Origin: JACXTP01 sp963827905
GTDB taxonomy: Archaea > Thermoplasmatota > Thermoplasmata > Methanomassiliicoccales > UBA472
Reading direction: 5' to 3'
Length of the DNA stretch: 59,582 nt
Assembly (NCBI GenBank): GCA_963827905.1
Contig: CAWHCB010000014.1
Span: 1-59,582, forward strand
In this document: positions 10,312 through 18,554 of the stretch, piece after piece
How positions within the stretch are numbered: position 1 is the first letter of the stretch
How the letters are laid out: every line of letters begins with the position of its first letter
Notes under the pieces: model-generated
The model's database searches: none
The model's input: the letters and a program-made list of their open reading frames with translations, nothing else
Told to the model about the DNA's origin: nothing
Made by a program: the position numbers and the translations under genes

Positions 10312-11391
10312 ATGTCTGGGACCACCGCCTTCTATTACAGCGATGAGATGTTGAAGTACTATTTTGGCCCAGACCATCCCTTCCAGCCCATCAGATACCG
10401 CAAGATCAGGGACACGTTGGAGGAGATTGGTGCGTTCGGCCACACTTTGCACCTGGTTGAGCCCAGACCGGCCCGGGTCGATTGCCTGAGGATGGTGCAC
10501 AGCTCAGCCTACATCGAAAGGGTTCGGGAGCTTAGCGAGGTCGGGGAGGGATACCTGGACCGAGGGGACACGCCAGCGACCCCCACTCTCTATCAGGGCT
10601 CATTGGCGGTTACCGGGGGCACGTTGGCAGCGACAGAGGCAGTGGCGAAAGGCGTTTTCACACATGGATTGAATCCTGCGGGAGGGATGCATCACGCCCA
10701 TCCCGATCGTGCCTCGGGATTCTGCGTCTTCAACGACCTGGCTATAGCGGCCCGCGTCCTTCAGAAACGCCACGGGGTCGAAAGGATAGCGATAATCGAT
10801 ATTGACGGCCATCACGGTGATGGCACCCAGCACATCTTCTACAACGAGAAGGTCCTTACCATCTCCCTGCATCGCTATGGCAAAGGGTTCTATCCAGGCT
10901 CTGGTTCGGAGCGGGAGATCGGCAGGGGCGAGGGTTATGGATATTCCATCAACGTACCTTTGCCTGCGTACACACCGGACGAGGCCTACCTTCACGCTTA
11001 TCGAAAGGTGGTCAAGGAGGCCCTGGACGCCTATAAGCCTGAGTTCATATTGCACCAGTTCGGCACGGACGCCCATTTCGGTGACAGCCTTGTCGATCTC
11101 AGCCTCACCACCAAGGCCTATGAGAGCATCGCGGATTACACCCATGATCTGGCCCACAAATATTGTGATGGGCGTTATGTGGTCACGGGTGGGGGTGGTT
11201 ACAATATTGACGCAGCGCGCCGGGTATGGGCCATCGCCGCCTGCGCCATCTCCGGAGCCTGTCCATTCGAGCCAGAGGGCTTGCATCACCTTCAGGACAG
11301 CCTGATCCATGCCAGGCATCATTTTGCCGCTGAGGACCTACACGAAAGGTTGGAATATCTGCAGAAGTTCGTCCTTCCGCTCATCCAGTGA
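10312..11391 (+). CDS. Histone deacetylase-fold enzyme (AcuC/acetylpolyamine amidohydrolase-like)
   Basis: An intact 359-residue member of the arginase/deacetylase superfamily; it removes acetyl groups from lysine, polyamines or related small amides using zinc. The double-His motif GGMHHAHPDRASGFCVFND (residues about 124-142), the metal-binding IIDIDGHHGDGTQ (Asp and His, about 160-172), the Asp in QFGTDAHFGD (about 247) and GGGGYN near the end are complete, so it should be active. Bacterial AcuC acts on acetyl-CoA synthetase; no acs gene is visible here. Archaeal chromatin proteins such as Alba, or acetylated polyamines, are other possible substrates. The 3' end overlaps the convergent regulator gene by 11 bases. 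Relation to the upstream membrane cluster is uncertain. Confidence 0.9.
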   Translation: MSGTTAFYYSDEMLKYYFGPDHPFQPIRYRKIRDTLEEIGAFGHTLHLVEPRPARVDCLRMVHSSAYIERVRELSEVGEGYLDRGDTPATPTLYQGSLAVTGGTLAATEAVAKGVFTHGLNPAGGMHHAHPDRASGFCVFNDLAIAARVLQKRHGVERIAIIDIDGHHGDGTQHIFYNEKVLTISLHRYGKGFYPGSGSEREIGRGEGYGYSINVPLPAYTPDEAYLHAYRKVVKEALDAYKPEFILHQFGTDAHFGDSLVDLSLTTKAYESIADYTHDLAHKYCDGRYVVTGGGGYNIDAARRVWAIAACAISGACPFEPEGLHHLQDSLIHARHHFAAEDLHERLEYLQKFVLPLIQ

Positions 11392-12023
11392 GCCCATCGG
11401 CCTTGGATTGCCCCCTCATCATGTTCTGACGACAAACCACCCCTTCCTCGGTGAGGGTGACTGTGGCATCAGGCAGCGCTGATTCGACCTGGACCATTCC
11501 TGACCTTTTCAATTCCAGTAAAACCCGCTTGACCGCGTCCCTCCGGTTCCCCGGTAACCTAAGTCCATCCATCCTCGCCCCGGGACCGATCTGCAACAAT
11601 AGGGCGCGCTGTTCCGAGCTCAACCTAGAACTGATGCTGACACCCGATAGCACTGGTAATCGAATGGGGTCCCGATCGATATGCCACGTCTCGACACCCA
11701 GGTTCATGGCGGTAAGTAAAGCGGCTAGGCTCAGCGTGTGCACCCCTCCGCCGATGTCCATGCTCACCGTGAAACCCTCGGACCTGAGCCTCCCCACCAA
11801 ATCCTGGAAGACGCTCATGCTAGCCAACAAATCGAACTTATCGGTGGTCCTCACCTCGAAAGGGGTCCTTAAGCGCTCGCACAATGAGGAGATGCGATCG
11901 AACGAATCGTGTTCCAGGTTGTCAGTCCCGGTCACGAGGACCAAGCGATCGTGCTTGACGCACTTCATGGCCCGGATTATCTTGTCCGCGTCGAAGCCGA
12001 AAGTGCAGATCAGGGCGCGCATC
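11381..12023 (-). CDS. CARF-like/winged-helix regulator, second copy (Csa3-like)
   Basis: About 213 residues starting MRALICTFGFDADK at ATG 12023. The N-terminal two-thirds is a Rossmann-like domain with a glycine motif MDIGGGVHTLSLAALL near residue 100, the place where CARF domains bind cyclic oligoadenylate. The C-terminal third is a winged helix (SSEQRALLLQIGPG, RRDAVKRVLLELKRSGMV). This is the plan of Csa3-type transcription regulators. In the raw sequence it is fused to the upstream copy in one open frame, but a one-base shift near 12050 gives the first gene its own stop overlapping this ATG (TGATG), so two coupled genes are likelier. The second copy is a diverged paralogue, with GGGVH in place of GGTR. 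The 3' end overlaps the deacetylase gene. Confidence 0.68.
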
Positions 12024-12667
12024 ACTGTCTCCCCAGCAGGAGCTCCATGGACTCCTCCACCTTGATCAACTTTGATGCGGGAATCCTTAGGGGAGGGCAT
12101 CAGCTGCACCGCTCCTCGGACCACAAGCTCTTTGATGTGGTGGTTCACCGTGGCCTTGTGCAGGCCGAAGGCCAAGCCCAGCCCCTTTTGGGTGATGTCC
12201 TCCCCGCGGTGCGCCAACAGATATCTCAAGATGTCCCTCTGCACGGGAGTGAGCACATCCGAGTAACGGATCTGGAGCATGGGCAGTGGTATCTCCTCCA
12301 AAGTATCATCGTGGACATAGACGCAGTTTACCCCCTCAAGGGTACAAACCAGCAGAGCGCAGGCGCTCATGATGCGCGTCCCACCGGCCACGTTGAAAAC
12401 GTGCAGAGCATCTCCCGCAGCCCTCAATGCCGCGATCTCATCCTGGATGGCCCTGGAGACCATCATGAAGTTGAATGCGTCAGGGACCTCATGATGGTCG
12501 AATCTAAGCCCCATCTGATCGCAGATATCCCCGACCTCGGAAACCGCCTCCCTGGAGCGCACATGGTCGCTATGGAATACCACCACCCTTTGCAGGCCCT
12601 CAGTGGACCTGATCGTCGGCAGGATGGTGTCTGGCCTGAAACCTAATGTCCCCATTATTGATACCAT
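12023..12667 (-). CDS. CARF-like/winged-helix regulator, first copy (Csa3-like)
   Basis: The CARF-like domain starts STLGF-like as MGTLGFRPDTILPTI and holds VVVFHSDHVRS and the ligand-loop motif FNVAGGTRIMSACALL (about residues 88-103). A winged helix follows (LTPVQRDILRYLLAHRGED, KATVNHHIKELVVRGAV). Csa3-like proteins sense cyclic oligonucleotides and control CRISPR or toxin genes, but no cas gene or array is in this window. Starts at 12667 or 12655 (ATG in both). Inserting the frame shift near 12050 yields the ending VEESMELLLGRQ and a TGA at 12023-12025. Otherwise the two copies read as a single 428-residue fusion. Repeated GATAC-type boxes upstream (12658-12746) could be its own operator. 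Function beyond DNA binding is inference. Confidence 0.7.
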
Positions 12668-12746
12668 ATCTTTCCCCGCCCTACGATATGATGTCCAACT
12701 TTTTAGAATTTATTAATACCGTATGAAAATTTTTGATACTATCATG
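12658..12746. promoter_or_regulatory. Promoter region with three GATAC-type boxes
   Basis: AT-rich upstream region of the CARF-like regulator. It contains TTGATACCATATC (12658-12670, at the start codon), TTAATACCGTATGA (12713-12726) and TTGATACTATCATG (12733-12746). The minus-strand TATA-like AATAAATTC (about 12704-12712) lies 40-45 bases before the start. Repeats at the start codon and upstream of the TATA box would suit autoregulation, but binding is inference from sequence alone. Confidence 0.4.
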
Positions 12747-12784
12747 CAAAAACATCGAACAACGCAATGAAACAAATGACAGAA

Positions 12785-12860
12785 TGGCGCCCTGGTCGGG
12801 ATTTGAACCCGAGTCGAAGCCTCGACAGGGCTTCATGATAGGCCGCTACACTACCAGGGC
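12785..12860 (-). tRNA. tRNA-Asp (GTC) with encoded CCA
   Basis: Seven-base acceptor stem GCCCTGG pairing with CCAGGGC, discriminator G, encoded CCA at 12785-12787. The anticodon loop CTGTCGA is closed by GAAGCC/GGCTTC and carries anticodon GTC. The T arm CGGGTTCAAATCCCG is standard. No intron is seen. A TATA box inside a palindrome at 12881-12898 lies about 28 bases upstream of the mature 5' end. Confidence 0.95.
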
Positions 12861-12880
12861 TTGTAGACACCCAAACATTG

Positions 12881-12898
12881 AACTCATATTTATGAGTT
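12881..12898 (-). promoter_or_regulatory. Palindromic TATA region of tRNA-Asp
   Basis: AACTCATA and TATGAGTT form an eight-base inverted repeat around a TT/AA centre. On the minus strand the core CATAAATATG is a good archaeal TATA box, centred about 29 bases from the tRNA 5' end. The symmetry is more than a TATA box needs, so it may double as a protein-binding site or fire toward the CBS-protein gene at 13009. Confidence 0.5.
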
Positions 12899-13008
12899 AA
12901 GGTCCTTCGATTGAGCGACTGGCTGCTACAGACGGTAGTAGCGGCCAATCCAGAAAGATATTTATCCGAAGGTCGCCTCAAAGGGCCGGTCGAGGCAGGT
13001 GCCGTGAG

Positions 13009-13836
13009 ATGACAGAAAGGAAGCCCAAGGTCGAGGATTACATCGTTCGCGACGTCCAGTACATTCCCCACATCTTCACGGTACGGGAGGCTACCAAGAA
13101 GCTGATCTCCACTGAGTTCCATGGCATGCCAGTATGTGAGGACTCCAAGTTGGTCGGGTTCATCACGGCCAAGGAGCTGCTCCGGGCCGCCCATCAGCCC
13201 GATGCCTGCGTCCTGGACATCATACGCCATGGCACGTACACTGCCACGCCCAACATGGACCTGGACGACGCCGCCCGCATCCTTTTCCGCTATGGGCTGC
13301 GCAACCTGCCGGTGGTGGACGAGGAGGGAAACCTGATAGGCGTCATCTCCAACCTCGATATCGTACGTTCGCACATCGAAAGGGCCACCCCGAACAAGGT
13401 GGCCATGGTGAAGAGCTTCCTGGAGACCAAACACGGCATCACCATAACGGTGCGCCGCAAGATCGTCCCGGTGGAGCTGCTCCGTCCAACGCAGCGAGAG
13501 GTGTTCGCCGATGAGCTTTTAGGCCGAATGGAGGAGATCAAGAGAGGATTGGTGGAGCCGCTCATCGTTGTGGATAAGAACGGACACTACGTCCTGGTGG
13601 ATGGTCACCACCGAGCATTGGCCTCCAAGCAGATGGGTGTGAGGCAGTTCTCCGCGTTCGTGCTGGAGCCCAGCCGGGACATCGAGTTGGGCATGGAAAA
13701 GCAGGCGGAGGAATTGGGCTTGCGCACCTTGGACGATGTGAGGATCATCGAAGGTGCCCATCACCCCTTGATGGAAATAACCACTCGTTTCCTCAAGGAC
13801 GAGGGAAAGAAGATCGAGGACCGGGTCTCCAAATAA
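13009..13836 (+). CDS. CBS-pair protein with C-terminal ParB/Srx-like domain
   Basis: An intact 275-residue fusion. Two CBS motifs form an adenosyl-ligand-sensing module at residues about 8-125 (VEDYIVRDVQYIP, FHGMPVCEDSKLVGFI, YGLRNLPVVDEEGNLIGVI). After a linker, residues about 145-235 form a ParB/sulfiredoxin-like domain (IVPVELLRPTQRE, VEPLIVVDKNGHYVLVDG, HHRALASKQMG), including the DGHHR motif typical of that fold's nucleotide-binding site. Such fusions are common in methanogen-type archaea; they probably sense AMP, ATP or SAM, and the ParB-like part may hydrolyse nucleotide or phosphorylate serine. A free-standing gene convergent with ppsA. The exact function is not known. Confidence 0.8.
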   Translation: MTERKPKVEDYIVRDVQYIPHIFTVREATKKLISTEFHGMPVCEDSKLVGFITAKELLRAAHQPDACVLDIIRHGTYTATPNMDLDDAARILFRYGLRNLPVVDEEGNLIGVISNLDIVRSHIERATPNKVAMVKSFLETKHGITITVRRKIVPVELLRPTQREVFADELLGRMEEIKRGLVEPLIVVDKNGHYVLVDGHHRALASKQMGVRQFSAFVLEPSRDIELGMEKQAEELGLRTLDDVRIIEGAHHPLMEITTRFLKDEGKKIEDRVSK

Positions 13837-13847
13837 AATGAAAAGAT

Positions 13848-13871
13848 GGGGCTTATGCCCCGTTTATTTTT
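13848..13871 (+). terminator. Hairpin with T-rich tail between convergent genes
   Basis: GGGGC-TTAT-GCCCC (13848-13861) followed by GTTTATTTTT. It lies just after the CBS-ParB gene and overlaps the last codons of ppsA on the opposite strand. The T-rich tail suits termination of plus-strand transcription. Confidence 0.55.
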
Positions 13872-16177
13872 CTGGCCGCTTCCAAGAGCAGCCTTTGCTC
13901 CGCCGATGCGATTATCGATATGGTCTCGATCACCGTGTCCGGGTTGAGGCTGATGGTGTCTATGCCTGCCTTCACGAGGAACTCGCAGAACTCAGGGTAA
14001 ACAGATGGTGCCTGGCCGCAAATGCCCACCGTGCGCCCCTTCTTGTGGGCGGCATCGATGAGGATCTTAATGGCCCGCTTGATGGCCTCATTGCGCTCAT
14101 CGAAGTATCCCATCCGGCCCAATACCTCTGAGTCTCGGTCCGCGCCCATGGTGAGCTGGGTAAGATCGTTGCTGCCGATGCTGAAACCATCGCACCAATC
14201 AGAGAACTCCTCGGCCATGAAGATGTTGCATGGGATCTCAGCCATGAGGTAGAGCTTGAAGTCGCGGTTGCGTTCCAATCCTACCTCGTTCATCATCTCG
14301 GTGATCTTCTTCAGTTCCTCGATAGTGCGAACGAACGGCAGCATGACCATGACGTTCTTCAGGCCCATCTCGTCCCTGACCTTCTTGATGGCCCGAAGCT
14401 CCAGCTTGAAGGCCTCGCGGTAGCTGTCAGAGACATACCGGGAGCAGCCCCTCCAGCCGATCATGGGGTTCTGTTCCTTCGGTTCGAACTTGGCCCCGCC
14501 CTTCATGTCCCTGTACTCGTTGGTCTTGAAGTCGGAGGTGCGCAGTATTATCGGCCTGGGATAGAACGCCTTCCCCACTATCGCGATGCCATCGGCCAAC
14601 TTATCGATGAGTTCGTTCTGCCTGCCCTGTTCGATGAGCGAGCAAGGGTGCTCCTGGATATAGGAGGTGAAAAGGAACTCGATGCGCATCAGGCCGACAC
14701 CAGATACTGGCAGTTTGGAATATTCCTCTGCCTTGTGGGGCACACCCACGTTGATGTAGACCTTGGTGCCTGTGGCCGGAACGCTGCGGCCCATTGTTAT
14801 CGGGGCGGCCTTGACCTCATCGGTCTTCTGCTCCGCTCCCTCGGTCACCACACCGGTGTTGCCGTCCACGGATACCAACATCCCTTCTGCTAGCTTTTGG
14901 GTGGCGTTGGAGGTACCCACAATGCAAGGTATGCCCAGTTCCCTGGCCACGATGGCGGCGTGGCAGGTCATCCCGCCCTCGTCGGTGACGATCGCCGCCG
15001 CCCGTGTCATCGCCGGCACCATGTCCGGCGAGGTCATGGCAGTGACCATTATGTCACCCTTCTTGACCACTTCCAGGTTCATCTCCTCCGAGACCATGCG
15101 CACCGCACCGGACGCCCGTCCCGGCGAAGCGGCCAGTCCCTTGACCAGGATCTTTCCCGATTTCTTCAGTTCGCCCTCGGCATGTGTCTTTCCACTCGCC
15201 ATTTCCTCACCCTTTGTAGACTTCAAGGTGGTCACAGGCCTCGCCTGGACCACATATATCCTACCTTCCTCTACGGCCCACTCGATGTCCATGGGCTTGG
15301 CGTAGTGCACCTCGATGTCGTTGCCGATCTTGCCCAAGGCTATGATCTGTTCGTCCGTCATCTTCTGAGCGGACTGGATGCTCTCTGGGATGTTCTCCTT
15401 TACCGTGTCCCCGACCTTGCCGCGGGTGTATTTCCAGGTCTGCTTGGAGATCTTCTTATTGATGATCTTGTTATGGAACTTGTCGACCACATAGGTGTCT
15501 GGGGTGACCTTCCCGCCTACTATCGCCTCGCCTAGGCCATAACCGGCCTCGATGATGATGTGGGGCATCTCCGAGTTCGGGTCTACCGTGAACATTATCC
15601 CAGAGGTATCTGATGCCACCATCTTCTGAACCACGACGGCCAACTTGACCTTCGAGTGCTCGAAGCCCTTGGTCACCCGATAGGATATCGCCCGGGGAGT
15701 GAACAAAGATGACCAGCACTTCCTGGTCTTGTCTAAGAGGTCCTCCTCATCGCCCACGTTCAAGTAGGTGTCCTGCTGGCCTGCGAAGGATGCGGTGGGC
15801 AGGTCCTCGGCGGTGGCGCTGGAGCGCACGGCGACGAAACCGCTTTTGCGACCTTTCCACATCCTCTGCCACTCGGAGCGGATAAGTTCAGCCAGGTCCT
15901 TGGGGATCGGCATCTGTTCGAACAGACCACGGATCCTTACCGAGGCAGATTGTAAGGAACTCTCGCTGTTGGCATCTACCCCTTCCAGGATTTCTCCCAT
16001 CCTCTTTTCGATATCGTTGCTCTGGACGAAATAATCATAGGCGACAGTGGTCAGCACGAATCCGGGCGGCACATTGAACCCTGCCCCGACCAGCTCCCCC
16101 AGGTTGGCGCCCTTGCCCCCTGCGATGGGTATGTCATCCTTCGTCAGATCGGAAATCTCCATTATCCTGTCGACCAT
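13853..16177 (-). CDS. ppsA: Phosphoenolpyruvate synthase
   Basis: Converts pyruvate, ATP and water to PEP, AMP and phosphate: the first gluconeogenic step and the natural partner of the Por complex encoded next door. Intact, 774 residues. The N-terminal ATP-grasp domain has AGGKGANLGELVGAG and SSATAEDLPTASFAGQQDT; the mobile phosphohistidine domain has GGMTCHAAIVARELGIP with the catalytic His near residue 420; the C-terminal TIM barrel has GLMRIEFLF, IGWRGCSRYV and IGSNDLTQLTMGADRDS. ATG 16177 is preceded by GAGGGATG. A TATA box (minus strand, AGTTTATACC, about 16257-16266) leaves a leader of roughly 55-60 bases. It is divergent from porCDAB, so the pair may be co-regulated. Confidence 0.96.
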   Translation of the reverse strand: MVDRIMEISDLTKDDIPIAGGKGANLGELVGAGFNVPPGFVLTTVAYDYFVQSNDIEKRMGEILEGVDANSESSLQSASVRIRGLFEQMPIPKDLAELIRSEWQRMWKGRKSGFVAVRSSATAEDLPTASFAGQQDTYLNVGDEEDLLDKTRKCWSSLFTPRAISYRVTKGFEHSKVKLAVVVQKMVASDTSGIMFTVDPNSEMPHIIIEAGYGLGEAIVGGKVTPDTYVVDKFHNKIINKKISKQTWKYTRGKVGDTVKENIPESIQSAQKMTDEQIIALGKIGNDIEVHYAKPMDIEWAVEEGRIYVVQARPVTTLKSTKGEEMASGKTHAEGELKKSGKILVKGLAASPGRASGAVRMVSEEMNLEVVKKGDIMVTAMTSPDMVPAMTRAAAIVTDEGGMTCHAAIVARELGIPCIVGTSNATQKLAEGMLVSVDGNTGVVTEGAEQKTDEVKAAPITMGRSVPATGTKVYINVGVPHKAEEYSKLPVSGVGLMRIEFLFTSYIQEHPCSLIEQGRQNELIDKLADGIAIVGKAFYPRPIILRTSDFKTNEYRDMKGGAKFEPKEQNPMIGWRGCSRYVSDSYREAFKLELRAIKKVRDEMGLKNVMVMLPFVRTIEELKKITEMMNEVGLERNRDFKLYLMAEIPCNIFMAEEFSDWCDGFSIGSNDLTQLTMGADRDSEVLGRMGYFDERNEAIKRAIKILIDAAHKKGRTVGICGQAPSVYPEFCEFLVKAGIDTISLNPDTVIETISIIASAEQRLLLEAARKINGA

Positions 16178-16539
16178 CCATCATCCCTCAGAACATGGGT
16201 CCCGTTTGAAGATAACCCTCTTCGCGGTCCTCACAATCGAGGATAGTCCTAAAAGGTATAAACTTTTGTTCGGCGGGTAGTTACATATTTTAGTTGTAGG
16301 TGGCCAATCATTTTGTTCGAACCCGAAAATCTGTCCTGGTATGGCCTTACTGAAAGTAGGGTTCAGTGCCATGCTATGGCAAATCTAGCCTCCTCTATCA
16401 TTCATTTTCATAGGGAAACGGCTAATAATGACATGTTTACGGTAACTTAAGCAAGGTATTCGTAATAATATCATTAGCTTTCGTAAAGAATTTAATGGAA
16501 TCCTTAAATATCATGAGCCTTTTCAGGGAGGATTGTACG
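16178..16539. promoter_or_regulatory. Divergent promoter region ppsA / porCDAB
   Basis: No gene is supported here. Leftward, the box AGTTTATACC near 16257-16266 serves ppsA. Rightward, TTAAATA at 16504-16510 lies about 30 bases before the porC GTG, whose ribosome binding site GGGAGGA is at 16526-16532. In between is AT-rich DNA with a near-palindrome GTTTACGGTAAC at about 16437-16448, a possible operator. Confidence 0.5.
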
Positions 16540-17109
16540 GTGCTTCACGTGACGACCATAGAGATACGTTGGCATGGGAGAGGAGGCCAAGGAGTGGTCA
16601 CCGCGAACGAGCTTCTCGCAGGCGCCGCTCTGAAGGAAGGCAAATTCATCAAAGCCTTCCCAGAGTTCGGGCCGGAGCGCATGGGCGCCCCGATAAGGGC
16701 GTTCACTCGATTGTCGGACGATCCGGTTGTCGTCCATAGTCAGGTATACTATCCTGACATGGTCGTGGTCCTGGATTCGACCCTCCTGAAACAGGTCAAG
16801 GTCCTGGACGGAATGAAGGACAATGGGCATCTTGTGGCCAATTATACTGAGGGCAGAGGTCACCTGAGGGAGCTTCTAGCCACTAGTGCCGATGTCCATG
16901 CCGTAAATGCCACCAAGATCGCCATGGAGGAGATCGGTCGGCCTACCGCCAACACCGCCATGCTAGGGGCGGTCGTGAAAGTTCTGGACTATGTGAAGCT
17001 AAGCTCGGTGTTGGAGGAGCTGGAGAGCAAGTTCAGCGGCAAATTCTCCAAGGAAGTGGTGGCCAAGAACATACGTGCGGTGCAACGGGCCTACGAGGAG
17101 GTGGAGTGA
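16540..17109 (+). CDS. porC: Pyruvate:ferredoxin oxidoreductase, gamma subunit
   Basis: Part of the four-subunit complex that interconverts pyruvate and acetyl-CoA plus CO2 with ferredoxin. The N-terminus reads IEIRWHGRGGQGVVTANELL, the gamma-family signature; further on are FPEFGPERMGAPIRAFTR and the helical C-terminus. About 189 residues. I chose GTG 16540 because GGAGG precedes it by eight bases and the TATA box at about 16504-16510 would put the transcript start near 16532, after the upstream ATG at 16495. The stop overlaps the porD ATG (TGATG). First gene of porC-porD-porA-porB, the usual archaeal order. Confidence 0.95.
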   Translation: MLHVTTIEIRWHGRGGQGVVTANELLAGAALKEGKFIKAFPEFGPERMGAPIRAFTRLSDDPVVVHSQVYYPDMVVVLDSTLLKQVKVLDGMKDNGHLVANYTEGRGHLRELLATSADVHAVNATKIAMEEIGRPTANTAMLGAVVKVLDYVKLSSVLEELESKFSGKFSKEVVAKNIRAVQRAYEEVE

Positions 17110-17390
17110 TGTCGGAGAAGCGTTCCAAGGACCTGCCATCAGGTGCCATGATCATTGAGCCCGGTAATGCCGTGAAATACGAGACGGGGAGCTGGAGGTC
17201 GAAGCGGCCAGAGGTGGACAAGGAGAAATGCACCAACTGCCTGACCTGCTGGATCTACTGTCCTGACAACAGCATCATCGTCGAGGAAGGGAAGATGAAG
17301 GGCTTCAAATACTCACATTGCAAGGGCTGTGGCATATGCGCGGTGCAGTGCCCGGCTAAGTGCATCACTATGAAAGAGGAGGGGATCTAA
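17109..17390 (+). CDS. porD: Pyruvate:ferredoxin oxidoreductase, delta subunit
   Basis: A ferredoxin-like subunit of about 93 residues that relays electrons from PorB to free ferredoxin. It carries two [4Fe-4S] motifs: CTNCLTCWIYCP (about residues 39-50) and CKGCGICAVQCP (about 72-83). ATG 17109 overlaps the porC stop; the alternative GTG 17106 would only add one codon. Its stop is immediately before the porA ATG at 17391, so the subunits are translationally coupled. Confidence 0.95.
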   Translation: MSEKRSKDLPSGAMIIEPGNAVKYETGSWRSKRPEVDKEKCTNCLTCWIYCPDNSIIVEEGKMKGFKYSHCKGCGICAVQCPAKCITMKEEGI

Positions 17391-18554
17391 ATGGAATCGC
17401 AACTGGTGTTCAATGGCGACCAGGCCATAGCATTCTCGTGGAAGCAGATAGACCCTGACGTGGTGGCAGCCTATCCCATCACCCCCCAGACCATAATCGT
17501 GGAGAACTTCTCCGATTTCGTGGCCAATGGGGAGGTCAATACCGAATATGTCTGTGCCGAGTCGGAGCACAGCGCCATGTCCATCTGCATCGGTGCCGCC
17601 GCGGCAGGTGCCAGGGTGGCGACCGCCACCGCATCTGCGGGATTGGCGTTCATGTGGGAGGTCCTTTACATCGCCTCCGCCATGCGCCTCCCCATCGTCA
17701 TGTCGGTGGCCAACCGAGCTCTCAGCGGGCCGATCAACATCCACTGCGACCACAGCGACGCCATGGGAGCAAGGGACGCTGGCTGGATTCAGCTCTTCGG
17801 CGAGAACGTGCAGGAGGCCTATGATGACTCCCTCATGTCCTTCAGGATAGCGGAGCACATGGACGTGAGGCTGCCTGTGATGAACTGCATCGATGGTTTC
17901 ATCGTGACCCACTCCCTGGAGAAGTTCCTGCCTTTGGACGACGCCGTGGTCAAGAAGTTCATCGGTGCCTTCAAGCCGGTCCGTCCTTTGTTGGACCTCA
18001 AGAACCCCACCACAATGGGACCGTTCTCCTTCACCGATTACTACTTCGAGCACAAGTACCAGCTGGTGGAGGCGATGAACAAGGCCATGCCGGTCATCAA
18101 GGACACCTTCAAGGAGTACGGAAAGATCACCGGGCGCCACTACGATGTGGCCGAAGGTTACCAATTGGATGATGCCGATTATGTCATCATGGCCATGGGT
18201 TCGACCGCCGGCACGGTAAAATATGTTGTGGACCAGCTGCGAGCGGAAGGCCACAAGGTGGGCTCCTTGAAGCTCCGCCTCTTCCGTCCCTTCCCCGCCA
18301 AGGATATCGCTAGACTGCTCCAAGGCAAGAAGGCCGTAGCGGTCTTCGATAGGGCCATCAGCATCGGTTCCACCGGACCGGTGTTCCCCGAGGTGCGCTC
18401 CGCCCTCTTCGACGTCAAGGACCGCCCCAAGATCGTCAATTATGTCTACGGTCTGGGTGGAAGGGACGTCCGACCAGAGGAGCTCAAGGACGTGTTCAAG
18501 AACCTCATGTCCGGGAATGTGAACGAGCTTAACTTCATGGGGGTGCGGATTTGA
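17391..18554 (+). CDS. porA: Pyruvate:ferredoxin oxidoreductase, alpha subunit
   Basis: An intact 387-residue catalytic subunit. The conserved substrate/TPP-interface motif YPITPQTIIVE is near residue 24, with AESEHSAMSICIGAAAAGAR for domain I and IMAMGSTAGTVKYVVDQLR plus GLGGRDVRPEEL in domain II. The stop at 18552-18554 overlaps the TTG start of porB. Pyruvate rather than 2-oxoglutarate specificity is inferred from subunit order, separate four-gene arrangement and linkage to ppsA. Confidence 0.95.
   Translation: MESQLVFNGDQAIAFSWKQIDPDVVAAYPITPQTIIVENFSDFVANGEVNTEYVCAESEHSAMSICIGAAAAGARVATATASAGLAFMWEVLYIASAMRLPIVMSVANRALSGPINIHCDHSDAMGARDAGWIQLFGENVQEAYDDSLMSFRIAEHMDVRLPVMNCIDGFIVTHSLEKFLPLDDAVVKKFIGAFKPVRPLLDLKNPTTMGPFSFTDYYFEHKYQLVEAMNKAMPVIKDTFKEYGKITGRHYDVAEGYQLDDADYVIMAMGSTAGTVKYVVDQLRAEGHKVGSLKLRLFRPFPAKDIARLLQGKKAVAVFDRAISIGSTGPVFPEVRSALFDVKDRPKIVNYVYGLGGRDVRPEELKDVFKNLMSGNVNELNFMGVRI

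Noticed and set aside
11381..12667. A genuine 428-residue double regulator
   Set aside because: Open frame notwithstanding, a single-base change near 12050 yields a stop overlapping an ATG in the usual operon style, and indels are frequent in this sequence. Kept as an alternative, not the main call.
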